A DNA stretch of 64,000 bases from Nocardiopsis sinuspersici (lineage in GTDB: Bacteria > Actinomycetota > Actinomycetes > Streptosporangiales > Streptosporangiaceae), in the NCBI GenBank assembly GCA_008638415.1, contig VWVT01000004.1:368901-432900 (forward strand), given 5' to 3'. Positions within the stretch are counted from its first letter, which is position 1, and every line of letters starts with the position of its first letter. The notes below the pieces were generated by a model. The model was given only the letters and a program-made list of their open reading frames with translations, was not told where the DNA came from and ran no database searches. This document shows, in pieces, positions 35,502-43,308 of this stretch. Made by a program: the position numbers and the translations under genes.

Positions 35502-36125
35502 ATGAATCGGCGAGGCCCGTACGGCAAGAGCGCGGCGAAGCGTGAAGAGATCCTGTCCGCCGCTTTGGACCTCATCTCCCACCACGGATACCGCGGTACC
35601 TCCGTCAAGGGGATCGCCGAGTCGGTCGGCCTGAGCCCTGCCGGCGTACTGCACCACTTCGGTACCAAGGAACGGCTCTTCGTGGAGGTCCTGAGAAGGC
35701 GTGACGAGCTCGACGCGGCCCGTTCGCGGGCGGACGTCGCCGCCGCGACCACGCGGTCACCGCTCCATCCTCTTGACCGCTACGCCGCCCTGCTGGACTC
35801 GAACGCCGACGTCCCCGGGCTGGTCGAGCTCTACTCGGCGCTGGTGGTCGAAGCCGCGGATCCGTCGCATGAGGCGCACGACTTCTTCACCGAGCGCCGT
35901 GTCGAAGGCCATCACCTCCTGACCAGAGCCGTCCGGCGGATGCAGGAGTCCGGCACACTCACGTCCAGAATCGACGCCGAGGTTTTGGCGACCGCGCTCC
36001 ACGCGCTTGGCGACGGGCTCCAGACCCTCTGGCTGATCGATCCGGACGTGGATATGGGCGGCACCATCAGGAAGCTTCTGCAGGCTCTTCGCACGGACCT
36101 TCTCGAAGAGGGCGCTGAGCCGTGA
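35502..36125 (+). CDS. TetR-family transcriptional regulator
   Basis: A 207-residue repressor with an N-terminal TetR helix-turn-helix (KREEILSAALDLISHHGYRG, then TSVKGIAESVGLSPAGVLHH and FGTKERLF) and a helical ligand-binding domain. The ATG at 35502 has AGGA seven bases upstream; a GTG two codons earlier is less well placed. It is divergent from the GH3 operon, and the 29-bp palindrome between them is the probable site through which it represses both itself and the GH3 genes. A sugar-related or aglycone ligand is an inference from this context only. Confidence 0.87.
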   Translation: MNRRGPYGKSAAKREEILSAALDLISHHGYRGTSVKGIAESVGLSPAGVLHHFGTKERLFVEVLRRRDELDAARSRADVAAATTRSPLHPLDRYAALLDSNADVPGLVELYSALVVEAADPSHEAHDFFTERRVEGHHLLTRAVRRMQESGTLTSRIDAEVLATALHALGDGLQTLWLIDPDVDMGGTIRKLLQALRTDLLEEGAEP

Positions 36126-36459
36126 CGGCCCGCCGTGTACCTCGGCGGAACCCATCACGGCGCTGGTCGACAACCGTGCCGTCTGCGGGAACCACCGACC
36201 GGAAGTCCGCGTCGCTCTGGGTGTTCGGTGCCGCGCACCCCTCCGGCAGCGGAACCTGCCCCGTGCCGGGGGTGAGGGAGGCCCTGACGAGGAACGGAGC
36301 GTTCCGGACCGCGAACCGAGGCGGTCTTCGGAAGGTCGGCCGCCGTTGGACCGGGGGATCCCTTCGCCGAGTGCGTCGAAGGTATGGACGAATCCGCCGT
36401 CGTCCCCGCTGACCGTCATGAGGTGCTCACCGGTCGAGCCGTACACGAAGACGCTCGGC

Positions 36460-36693
36460 CGGCCGTGGACGGGGGGACGCGCTCCCAGGGACGCGGCGTC
36501 GGCCGCCGCACGGCCCGCGTGCCATCCGTCCGCGCTGGAGGGGCCGCGCACCCGCGAGTAGGTCGGCTCCCCGAACGCCTCGGCCACGGCCGCCTCCACC
36601 TCGCGCTCGCGGGCGGCGAACACCGGAACCAGGTCCGTCCCGGTTCCGGCCGCGGCGTCCCGCCCAGCGGTGCGGACCGACTCCACCAGGCGC
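36460..36693 (-). repeat. Partial copy of the 3' end of the DUF2786 gene
   Basis: These 234 bases match 43313-43546 with no indels and seven mismatches by my reading (about 97% identical). They encode the last ~78 residues of the DUF2786 protein, ending in GARPPVHGR, but here the frame runs on past the original stop into unrelated sequence. The copy has no 5' part and no start, so it is a dead fragment. Confidence 0.85.
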
Positions 36694-36696
36694 CTG

Positions 36697-36846
36697 GCCA
36701 GAGTCTCGGGGGCCTTGGGCCTTCCGTGCCTTGTGCCACTTGTGAACGGCTTGTTCGGTCGCACCGAGCCCGGGAGCGACCTCGGTCTGGGACAGGCTGC
36801 CTTGTTCGAACGGCGCGGTCGCAGCCAAGCGGTGTTTCTCGTCCTC
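36697..36846 (-). pseudogene. IS630-like transposase N-terminal fragment
   Basis: About 50 codons resemble the helix-turn-helix start of IS630-type transposases: a FEQG-LSQTEVAPGLGATEQAVHKWHKA pattern read across two adjoining segments, where the family has 'FEQGLSQAEVARRLGVSRQAVSKWHKAW'-like sequence. Nothing of the DDE catalytic domain is present. It abuts the DUF2786 fragment directly, marking a recombination junction at about 36694. Confidence 0.5.
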
Positions 36847-37539
36847 GCCAGGGGTGCGTGGAGAATGGGAGGAAAACTCTACGGCCAGCGATTCTCCCAC
36901 TTCTCGACCGGGTCGACCTGCGTATTGAAGACCAGTGGGGACCAAGAGCGCGAAGGCGCCAGCAGCACGGGGAATGTCGATCTGAGCCCGATCGAACTCG
37001 CCAGCGGCCACCACCTGGTGGGCGTGCCCTTTCTGGAGGACGCCGTCTCGCCGTCGGAGGGCAGCGGCGAGATCGATCCGGTGAGCCGCCCGGCCCTGCC
37101 GGACCTCTGACCACACCGGCGTTCTTTCCGCTCCCCTTGTGCGTCACCGGAGGAGTCATGGTGTTGGAGTTCGGTGGAGGGCTCGCGCACCACCACGGCG
37201 AAACGGCCGCCCGGCCTCGGCGTCGTTCACCGAAACAACAGATAACTGCTTCCTCACCGGCATCAACAGTACTCACAATACATTCCTCCCGGGGATTGCG
37301 GGGAGCCTTCCGGGGTAGCACTCACGCGTAAATCAAAGATTGATTTATGTTCGTTTTTTGTACCGTACCGAAAAGGCACCTATGCGCCCGCGAAACGGGA
37401 CGCTTCCGGACCCCTGGTCTCGGTTCCGTGTCCCGGCCACGCCGAAGGGTGGACCCGCCCTCCGTGCCCTCCCATGCACGTGGGGATGCGTCGAATCCGC
37501 GCGGGTGGATGTGGACCACGAGGAAGGGAGTGAGCGGAA

Positions 37540-38373
37540 ATGGACGAGACGGGTGTGGACACGCCTTGGTACGAGAGGGGCGTGCTGACCGGCAGGGCCG
37601 CGCTGGTGGTCTCGGGCAGCCGGGGGATCGGGCTGTCGGTGGCGTACGCGCTCTCCGCCCGGGGTGCCGACGTCGCGATCACCGGTAGGAACGAGGACTC
37701 GCTCGATGAGGCCTGTGAGCGGATCCGGGAGAGGACGGGCGGCAGGGTGATCGGGCTGCGGGCCCACAGCCGCAAGGAGCAGGAGCGGGAGGCGGCGGTG
37801 GAAGGAGTGCTGGACCACTTCTCACGCCTGGACATGCTGGTCTACAACACCGCCATCAACCCGACGGGTCAGACGCCGGCCGTGGAACTGGACCCGGACA
37901 TGGTCGGCCACATGTTCGAGACCAACGTCCTCGGGGCCCTGAGCTACGTTGAGCTGGCGTGGGAGCGCTGGATGAGGGAGAACGGCGGTTCCGTCGTGGT
38001 GGTCTCGACCATAGCGGCGGCGGGGACCGCCCGGCTTCCCGCCTACTCCGCGACCAAGGCCGCGCTCAACCAGTTGACAGCCGACCTGGCCGAACAGCTC
38101 GCCCCCGGAGTGCGGGTGAACGCGGTCGCACCGGGGTTCGTCAGGACGGAGTTCGCCGACTCGATCATCCGCCTCCCCATCGAACAGGTGGAGGAGAGCT
38201 ACCCCATGCAGAGGATGGGGGAGCCGCGGGACGTGGCCGAGGCGGTGGCCTTCCTCCTGTCGTCCCAGGCACCCTGGATCACCGGGGTCATGCTGCCCGT
38301 GGACGGGGGAATGTCCGTGCGTCCGGTCCAGCACAACGTTTCGCACCCCGGCCCGGAGGAGCAGATCCACTGA
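37540..38373 (+). CDS. SDR-family oxidoreductase
   Basis: A 277-residue short-chain dehydrogenase. The cofactor loop reads SGSRGIG (25-31) rather than the usual TGxxxGIG, and the NNAG motif is replaced by YNTAIN (about 102-107), while the catalytic Ser156, Tyr169 and Lys173 (YSATK) remain. It should therefore be active, with a variant cofactor pocket. The C-terminal APGFVRTEFAD and LPVDGGM segments are typical. ATG 37540 follows a purine-rich GAGCGGAA; GGAAGGGAG lies a little further up. It sits between stretches of remnants, and a 10-bp hairpin begins right after its stop. Confidence 0.8.
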   Translation: MDETGVDTPWYERGVLTGRAALVVSGSRGIGLSVAYALSARGADVAITGRNEDSLDEACERIRERTGGRVIGLRAHSRKEQEREAAVEGVLDHFSRLDMLVYNTAINPTGQTPAVELDPDMVGHMFETNVLGALSYVELAWERWMRENGGSVVVVSTIAAAGTARLPAYSATKAALNQLTADLAEQLAPGVRVNAVAPGFVRTEFADSIIRLPIEQVEESYPMQRMGEPRDVAEAVAFLLSSQAPWITGVMLPVDGGMSVRPVQHNVSHPGPEEQIH

Positions 38374-38397
38374 CGTGGTGCCTCAGAAGGCACCACG
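38374..38397 (+). terminator. Hairpin terminator of the SDR gene
   Basis: CGTGGTGCCT (38374-38383) pairs perfectly with AGGCACCACG (38388-38397) around CAGA, beginning on the base after the TGA stop. Confidence 0.75.
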
Positions 38398-39080
38398 GTC
38401 GGGCTCTCCGGGCCACGCAGGATGAGAGTGGGGCCTGGAATGCAGAAATCCGACTCCGGAGAACGCGGGACACACCAGCCTCCCGGCGCTGTGTCATATG
38501 GTCAGCGCCGGTTCTGCGTGTCAAGGAAGCCCGTCTCGCACTCTTGCGTGCCGGCACGTTCGCGCCGGTCGCGGACCAGAGGATCGACCACTCTGCCCAC
38601 ATGTTCCGTAGCAGCTTCCTCCAAGCGCACCCTGCTGCGGAGAGCGGCGTTGACGAGTCCGGATGTGCTGTCCGCACGCCTGAGCCCTGTCGGGCCGAAT
38701 CTGCTCGCCGACGCGCTCGTCGGTAAAGAGCTGTGTGAAGGCGTCCTTGCGCAGGTGGTGATTTCTGGGTCGCTTCGTTGGTCTCCCCGCGGAGCGTGGT
38801 CGTGTACTCCCCGTAGGTCTTGTGTTCCGCCGGTCGCAGCCGTAGGTCCGCAGGGGTAGCCGGCCAAGCAGTCACGGACACGGCACGGTCCGGGGTGCTC
38901 TTCGGGCCGAGGACGGCAAAGCGCGGTTCAGGGAGTCGATGACCCCTCTTCGGGTGGGCGGGAGATGAGTTCGCCTCCTCCGCGGCTCTGCTCGGCGGGG
39001 AGGACACGGCGTTCCCGGGCCGGGAGCCGCGCCGGGCGTCCCGGACGCTCCTCCGGCCGGACGAACATTTGATGCGCGGG
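38398..39080. other. Gene-less stretch
   Basis: I see no supported gene in these ~680 bases. Open frames exist on both strands (for example 38502-38867 minus), but none has a ribosome site or a recognisable family, and base composition is lower in GC and irregular at the third codon position. It may be eroded mobile DNA continuing the mosaic on the other side of the SDR gene. Confidence 0.4.
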
Positions 39081-39107
39081 GGCCGGGGCCCGCTGCGGGC
39101 CCCGGCC
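39081..39107 (-). terminator. Hairpin terminator of the L,D-transpeptidase gene
   Basis: GGCCGGGGCCCG (39081-39092) pairs perfectly with CGGGCCCCGGCC (39096-39107) around CTG, 14 bases past the stop of the minus-strand gene. Confidence 0.7.
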
Positions 39108-39120
39108 GGTCCGGGCCGCC

Positions 39121-40398
39121 CTACTCGGTCTCACCGTGCGGGGAGCCAGGAGTACCGGGCTCTCCGGTGTCGTCGGCCGTGCCGGTGGCGCTGTTGGCCA
39201 GCCACGTGTCCCAGGAGCGCTGCCAGTAGCCCCATCCGTTGTCGACTTCGAGTTCGCGGTCGGTTCCGGTGACGATCAGCGGGTCGCCCATGTAGGAGTT
39301 CTCGTAGAACCACCGGGCGTCGGCGGTGGCCAGGTTGGGGCAGCCGTGGCTGAGGTTGGCCTCGCCGAGCCGGTCGTTCCACGGGGCGGCGTGGGTGAAC
39401 TCGCCGCTGTCGGAGAAGCGGACGGCGTACTGGACCTCGAGCTTGTAGCCCTCGGGGCTGTCGACCGGGACGCCCACGGTGGAGGAGTCCATGACCAGGT
39501 CCTCGTACTTCTCCATGGTGAGGTGGACGCCGCTGGTGGTGGTGTACCTCTCGACGTCGGCCTTGCCGATGCTGGTGGGGAAGTCCTTGACCTGCTGTCC
39601 GTCGCGCTCGACGGTCATGCGGTGGGTGTCTTCGTCGATGGTGCTGATCTGGGACCGGCCGACGGTGAAGTCGAGCTGGTGGTTCTCGATGCCGTAGACG
39701 CCGTCGCTCGCCTGGACGCCGGCCAGGCGCAGGTTCACGGTGACGTTCTGGTGGGGCCGCCAGTACTCCTGGGGACGGAAGACCGCCGTCTGGTCGCCGA
39801 ACCAGTTCCAGGCCCCCTGTGCCGGTTCCTCGGAGATCACCTCCATCGCCGACTCCACGCGCGCCTTGTTCTGCACGGGCAGGTCGAACTCGACGATGAC
39901 GGGCATGCCCACGCCGACGGTCTGGCCGCTGGTGGGGAAGTTCGACCGCAGTTCCAGGCGCCGGCCCTCGGTGGCGGCGAGTGTGGAGAAGGCGCTGGTG
40001 ACCTCGGTGCTCTCTCCGTCGGCGGTCTCGGCGGTGGCGGTCACCGTGACGTCGGCGCCGGGGGTCAGCGTCCAGTCGCTGGTCCACTCGGTCCTGTCGT
40101 CGTTGAGGGAACCGGTCATCTCGTCGGCACCGGAACCCTCCTGTCCGGCCGTCGCGACCCGCACGTCGGTGAGGGTGCCTCCTTCGGCCTCGACGGTGAT
40201 CGGCAGGTCGGGCCGGACGTCGGCCGCGCCGTCCTCGGGGGAGATCCGGACGGTGAGCGGGTTGGCGGTGTTCTGCGGCTCCTCGCCGCCCGAGGTCTCG
40301 GTTTCGGGGGTCGAGCACGCGGTCGCACCCAGTACACCGAGGGTGAGCAGGCCGAGTGCGAGGCGTCTGTTCGGGGTGGGAGGGGTGGTTCCCGTCAT
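39121..40398 (-). CDS. L,D-transpeptidase lipoprotein
   Basis: A 425-residue exported enzyme. The signal peptide ends in a lipobox-like GATAC with Cys28. Two Ig-like domains (about 45-255) precede the YkuD catalytic domain, whose motif H-A-A-P-W ... S-H-G-C-P-N places the nucleophile at Cys353 and a catalytic His at the SHG. This is the layout of mycobacterial LdtMt2-type enzymes, which make 3-3 cross-links between peptidoglycan stems and are less sensitive to penicillins. The tail after the catalytic domain (GYWQRSWDTWLAN) matches the C-terminal cap of that group. ATG 40398 starts the signal peptide. Confidence 0.9.
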   Translation of the reverse strand: MTGTTPPTPNRRLALGLLTLGVLGATACSTPETETSGGEEPQNTANPLTVRISPEDGAADVRPDLPITVEAEGGTLTDVRVATAGQEGSGADEMTGSLNDDRTEWTSDWTLTPGADVTVTATAETADGESTEVTSAFSTLAATEGRRLELRSNFPTSGQTVGVGMPVIVEFDLPVQNKARVESAMEVISEEPAQGAWNWFGDQTAVFRPQEYWRPHQNVTVNLRLAGVQASDGVYGIENHQLDFTVGRSQISTIDEDTHRMTVERDGQQVKDFPTSIGKADVERYTTTSGVHLTMEKYEDLVMDSSTVGVPVDSPEGYKLEVQYAVRFSDSGEFTHAAPWNDRLGEANLSHGCPNLATADARWFYENSYMGDPLIVTGTDRELEVDNGWGYWQRSWDTWLANSATGTADDTGEPGTPGSPHGETE

Positions 40399-40581
40399 CG
40401 TGGTCTCTCCGTCTGGGGTTTCGGGATCGCTGTTACGCGAGAACAGGGAATGCCCGGAAGGAAGCCGGGGGTGGGAAGGGGTGGTGGCCGAGGCCGTGGA
40501 CGTCGACGTGTCCGGTACGGACAGGAGGCCGCGGTGCGGCGGCTCCGCGCGGAGAACAGGCCGGGGGTTCGGGAGAGCCGG

Positions 40582-40989
40582 TCAGATCCGCTGGACGCAG
40601 AGGGAGAAGAGCAGCCGCGTCCCGCTCCAGGGAACGGCGACGGCGGTCGAGGGCCGCCACGGGATCGTACGTGGAAGGGGCGCTCTCAGCAGGGCCGTGC
40701 CGGTACCGAGACCCAGCAGCACGGCCTCCGCGGCCGCGGAGGTGCGCTGGTCGGCGCCGGCACTCTGATCCGCCTGACACAGATGGTGCCCTTCGGCGGA
40801 GCCGCCGGAGACGGGAGAGCCGACCACCGCCGACGCCGATCCGGCAACGGCGGTGCTCCCGTCGGTCTCCGCCGCGGCGACGGTGTCCACAGCGCCGGCG
40901 GCGCAGAGGAAGTGGGCGACGAACAGCAGCGACAGCAGCACGGACCACGGTCCGGGTCGCCACCGTCGCCTCGGGATCATCGCCAACAC
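40582..40989 (-). CDS. Small exported or membrane protein with C-terminal LCVQRI
   Basis: A 135-residue protein with a basic start, one hydrophobic helix (SVLLSLLFVAHFLCAAGAVD), an Ala/Ser/Gly-rich middle with one HHLC and a C-terminus LLFSLCVQRI. The GTG at 40989 is preceded by TAGGGT ending seven bases upstream, a leaderless pattern; an ATG three codons in is an alternative. It shares its layout and the last residues with the divergent gene at 41180, so they are probably paralogues. Small actinobacterial proteins ending in a similar L-x-x-x-R-I/V are known with unknown function. Position next to thiol-oxidising genes hints at an envelope role. Confidence 0.6.
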   Translation of the reverse strand: MLAMIPRRRWRPGPWSVLLSLLFVAHFLCAAGAVDTVAAAETDGSTAVAGSASAVVGSPVSGGSAEGHHLCQADQSAGADQRTSAAAEAVLLGLGTGTALLRAPLPRTIPWRPSTAVAVPWSGTRLLFSLCVQRI

Positions 40990-41179
40990 GGCACAAACCC
41001 TACCTAAGGAGCTCGGCGACGAACGTTGCGAGGACGCACCGCTGTGCCATCTCCGCGCCTCGGCGCGGGCCGCACGGCGGAGGCCGACGGGGCCACGGTC
41101 CTACCGCCGGTCTCGCGGTGGTCCTCCTTATCCCGTATCCGTCGCACGTCTCGGCGGAGCCGCCGCTACAGTTCCTTGC

Positions 41180-41575
41180 ATGGACGGGCACACCCGCACA
41201 CGGCGACAGCGCACCCTCGCGGTGCCGCTGGTCTTCCTGGTGGTCATGTGCTTCCTGTGCGCCCTGTGCCACAGCGCCGCACCGCAGGCCGCGGCTTCCT
41301 CCCTCGCGGCGGTCGACTGCCCGGAGCAGACACAGGAGTCTCCCGCGGCCTCGGCCGGGATCCCCGTGCAAGGCCTCACGCACCCGTGCGAGGCGGCTGA
41401 GGGGCACGGGCTGCCCGCCGCCTCACCCCTGTTCCTCGTCGCCCTCGGCGCCGCCCTCACCCTCGCGCTGTCGTCGGCCCCACGGCCCGGCCCGGTACCG
41501 CGCCCCCTCCACCGAAGCCCGGCAGCCCCCCACGGCTACGGGCTGCTGACGCTGCTCTGCGTCCAACGGGTCTAG
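41180..41575 (+). CDS. Small exported or membrane protein with C-terminal LCVQRV
   Basis: A 131-residue protein: basic start (MDGHTRTRRQRT), hydrophobic helix with cysteines (VFLVVMCFLCALCHSAA), a middle with Cys pairs (VDCPEQ; HPCEAA), a second hydrophobic helix (SPLFLVALGAALTLALSS) and the C-terminus LLTLLCVQRV. ATG 41180 is chosen over longer in-frame starts because TACAGT ends seven bases upstream, fitting a leaderless promoter. It precedes the DsbA-like/VKOR pair by 126 bases, with a hairpin between. The cysteines could be substrates of that pair. It resembles the divergent gene at 40582-40989 in layout and last residues. Confidence 0.65.
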   Translation: MDGHTRTRRQRTLAVPLVFLVVMCFLCALCHSAAPQAAASSLAAVDCPEQTQESPAASAGIPVQGLTHPCEAAEGHGLPAASPLFLVALGAALTLALSSAPRPGPVPRPLHRSPAAPHGYGLLTLLCVQRV

Positions 41576-41617
41576 AACACGGTCATCCGCCGCCTCCGCA
41601 CCTCGTGCGGGGCCGGC

Positions 41618-41640
41618 CCGCGCCCGCCCAACGGGCGCGG
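41618..41640 (+). terminator. Hairpin after the LCVQRV gene
   Basis: CCGCGCCCG (41618-41626) pairs with CGGGCGCGG (41632-41640) around CCCAA. It lies between the small gene and the DsbA-like gene and may end or attenuate transcription. Confidence 0.5.
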
Positions 41641-41701
41641 CCACTTCTCCACGACCGTTCTCGGGCGCCCTCCCGTGCGCCCCACACCCCAGGACATCCA
41701 C

Positions 41702-42397
41702 ATGAGCAAGAACCTCGGCATCACCCTCGGCCTGATCCTGGTCGCCGTCATCGGCATGGGCCTCCTCATCGCCATCGACGACCGCGACAGCGCCACCAGC
41801 GCCCCGGCCGCCCCGGGCGGCCCCGCCGGCCAGGACCCCACGACCGCACCCGTCGCACCCGCTGAACTGCTGGTACGCGAGAACAGCCGTTACCTCGACC
41901 AGGTGGAGGAGTCCCCGGTGACGGTCGTGGAGTTCCTCGACTTCGAATGCGAGGCCTGCCGCGCCCAGTTCCCCGTCATGGAGCAGATCCGCGAGGACTA
42001 CGACGGCCGGATCAACATGGTCATCCGCTACTTCCCCCTGCCCGGACACACCAACTCCGAGCCCGCCGCCGCGGCGGTGGAGGCCGCCGCCCAGCAGGGC
42101 GCGCTGGAGGAGATGTACGTCCGGATGTACGAGACCCAGGCCGAGTGGGGCGAGTCCCAGGAGTCCCAGGCCGAGGTGTTCGTGGGCTTCGCCGAGGACC
42201 TGGGCCTGGACATGGCCGAGTTCGTCCGGACCATGGAGTCCCCCGAAACCCTGGAGCGGGTGAGGTCCGACTTCGAGGACGGCGTCGCCCTCGGCGTCCA
42301 GGGCACCCCGACCATCTTCGTCAACGGACGCCCGACCCCGAGCATGCCCACCTACGAGGTGCTCTCGGCGAGGATCGACGCGGAGCTGGAGGGATGA
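41702..42397 (+). CDS. DsbA-like membrane-anchored thioredoxin-fold protein
   Basis: A 231-residue protein with an N-terminal signal-anchor helix (about 6-25), a Pro/Ala-rich linker and a DsbA/DsbG-type thioredoxin domain. The active site is FECEAC (Cys83, Cys86), and the cis-Pro loop is GTPTIF near residue 200. It should introduce disulfides into exported proteins and be reoxidised by the VKOR homologue encoded next, the standard actinobacterial arrangement. The ATG at 41702 opens the anchor; the stop overlaps the VKOR start by four bases (ATGA), so the two are translationally coupled. Confidence 0.9.
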   Translation: MSKNLGITLGLILVAVIGMGLLIAIDDRDSATSAPAAPGGPAGQDPTTAPVAPAELLVRENSRYLDQVEESPVTVVEFLDFECEACRAQFPVMEQIREDYDGRINMVIRYFPLPGHTNSEPAAAAVEAAAQQGALEEMYVRMYETQAEWGESQESQAEVFVGFAEDLGLDMAEFVRTMESPETLERVRSDFEDGVALGVQGTPTIFVNGRPTPSMPTYEVLSARIDAELEG

Positions 42398-43038
42398 GCG
42401 CCCCCACCACGGCGAGCGAAGGAGGGCCCCCGCCGCCCGGGGCCGGGGTCGCCGTCATCAGTCGTGCCCTGCCGTGGCTGCTCGCCCTGGGCGGCGCCGT
42501 CGGGCTCCTCGCGGCGGCGGCCCTGCTGGTCGAGAAGATCAGGGTGCTGGCCGACCCCGGGCACGTACCCGCGTGCAGTGTCAACCCGGTGCTGTCCTGC
42601 GGCACCGTCATGGCCACCCCGCAGGCCGAGGTGTTCGGGATCCCGAACCCGGTCGTCGGCGTCGCCTGCTTCGCCGTGGTCGCCACCGTCGGCGCCGCGC
42701 TCCTGGCGGGCGCCCGGTTCCGGCGCTGGTTCTGGATCGGCCTCCAGGCGGGCGTGCTGTTCGGGGTCGTCCTCGTGCACTGGCTGATCTTCCAGAGCCT
42801 GTACCGTATCGGCGCGCTGTGCCCGTACTGCGTGGTCGTGTGGGCGGTGACGATCCCGCTCTTCTGGTACGTCACCCTGCACAACGTGCGCTCGGCACAC
42901 CTGCCCACGCCTTCCCGGCTGCGCCGTCCCGTGGATCTGCTGGCCCGCAGCCACACCGTCGTTCTCACCCTGTGGGGACTGGCGATCACCGGCTTGGTCG
43001 GCCAGGCGTTCTGGACCTACTGGTCCACCCTTCTGTAG
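42394..43038 (+). CDS. VKOR-family quinone-linked thiol oxidoreductase
   Basis: A 214-residue integral membrane protein of the bacterial VKOR family, with four to five helices. The loop cysteines Cys61 and Cys69 (ACSVNPVLSCG) and the membrane active site CPYC (Cys143, Cys146 in ALCPYCVVVW) are all present. In actinobacteria VKOR takes electrons from the DsbA-like protein and passes them to quinone, keeping the DsbA oxidised. ATG 42394 overlaps the end of the DsbA-like gene. A 15-bp hairpin follows about 70 bases after the stop and ends the operon. Confidence 0.9.
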   Translation: MSAPTTASEGGPPPPGAGVAVISRALPWLLALGGAVGLLAAAALLVEKIRVLADPGHVPACSVNPVLSCGTVMATPQAEVFGIPNPVVGVACFAVVATVGAALLAGARFRRWFWIGLQAGVLFGVVLVHWLIFQSLYRIGALCPYCVVVWAVTIPLFWYVTLHNVRSAHLPTPSRLRRPVDLLARSHTVVLTLWGLAITGLVGQAFWTYWSTLL

Positions 43039-43107
43039 TGCTTCGGGCTCCCGACCGCCCGGTGCACCGTGCCGGCGCGGAGACCCCCGCGAAGCCGTGG
43101 GCGCGAG

Positions 43108-43150
43108 GGCGTCCCCGCCCCAGCCTCCTGGAGGATGGGGCGGGGACGCC
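43108..43150 (+). terminator. 15-bp perfect hairpin after the VKOR gene
   Basis: Arms 43108-43122 and 43136-43150 pair perfectly over 15 bp; the loop itself contains CCTCC-TG-GAGG... allowing a few more pairs. It lies 70 bases past the VKOR stop. Confidence 0.75.
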
Positions 43151-43308
43151 GTGCCCGGCCACGAAGGTGGTGGGCTCCACCCGCACCGGGTAGGTGCGGC
43201 GCCGGGCGTCCGCCGAACCCGTAACGGGTCGTCCGGCTCGCCGGCACCGGCCCAACCGCGGTAGGCGGCCCCACCTCCCCGAACAGTGGGCGGGGCCGCA
43301 CCGCCGGG

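Larger units (their letters stand above)
36126..37539. other. Mosaic of gene remnants
   Basis: No intact gene is supported in these 1.4 kb. It holds the 234-bp partial copy of the DUF2786 gene and an IS630-like fragment (listed separately), joined end to end. Flanking frames on both strands lack starts, ribosome sites and recognisable families. The part at 37220-37380 is AT-richer and probably carries the promoter of the SDR gene that follows. Confidence 0.5.

Noticed and set aside
36670-37110. A 146-codon plus-strand frame in the mosaic region
   Set aside because: It crosses the DUF2786-copy/IS630 junction antisense and has no ribosome site or recognisable family; its second half could be a remnant, but nothing supports a gene.
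38502-38867. A 121-codon minus-strand frame after the second SDR gene
   Set aside because: No ribosome site, no family resemblance and composition unlike the neighbours.
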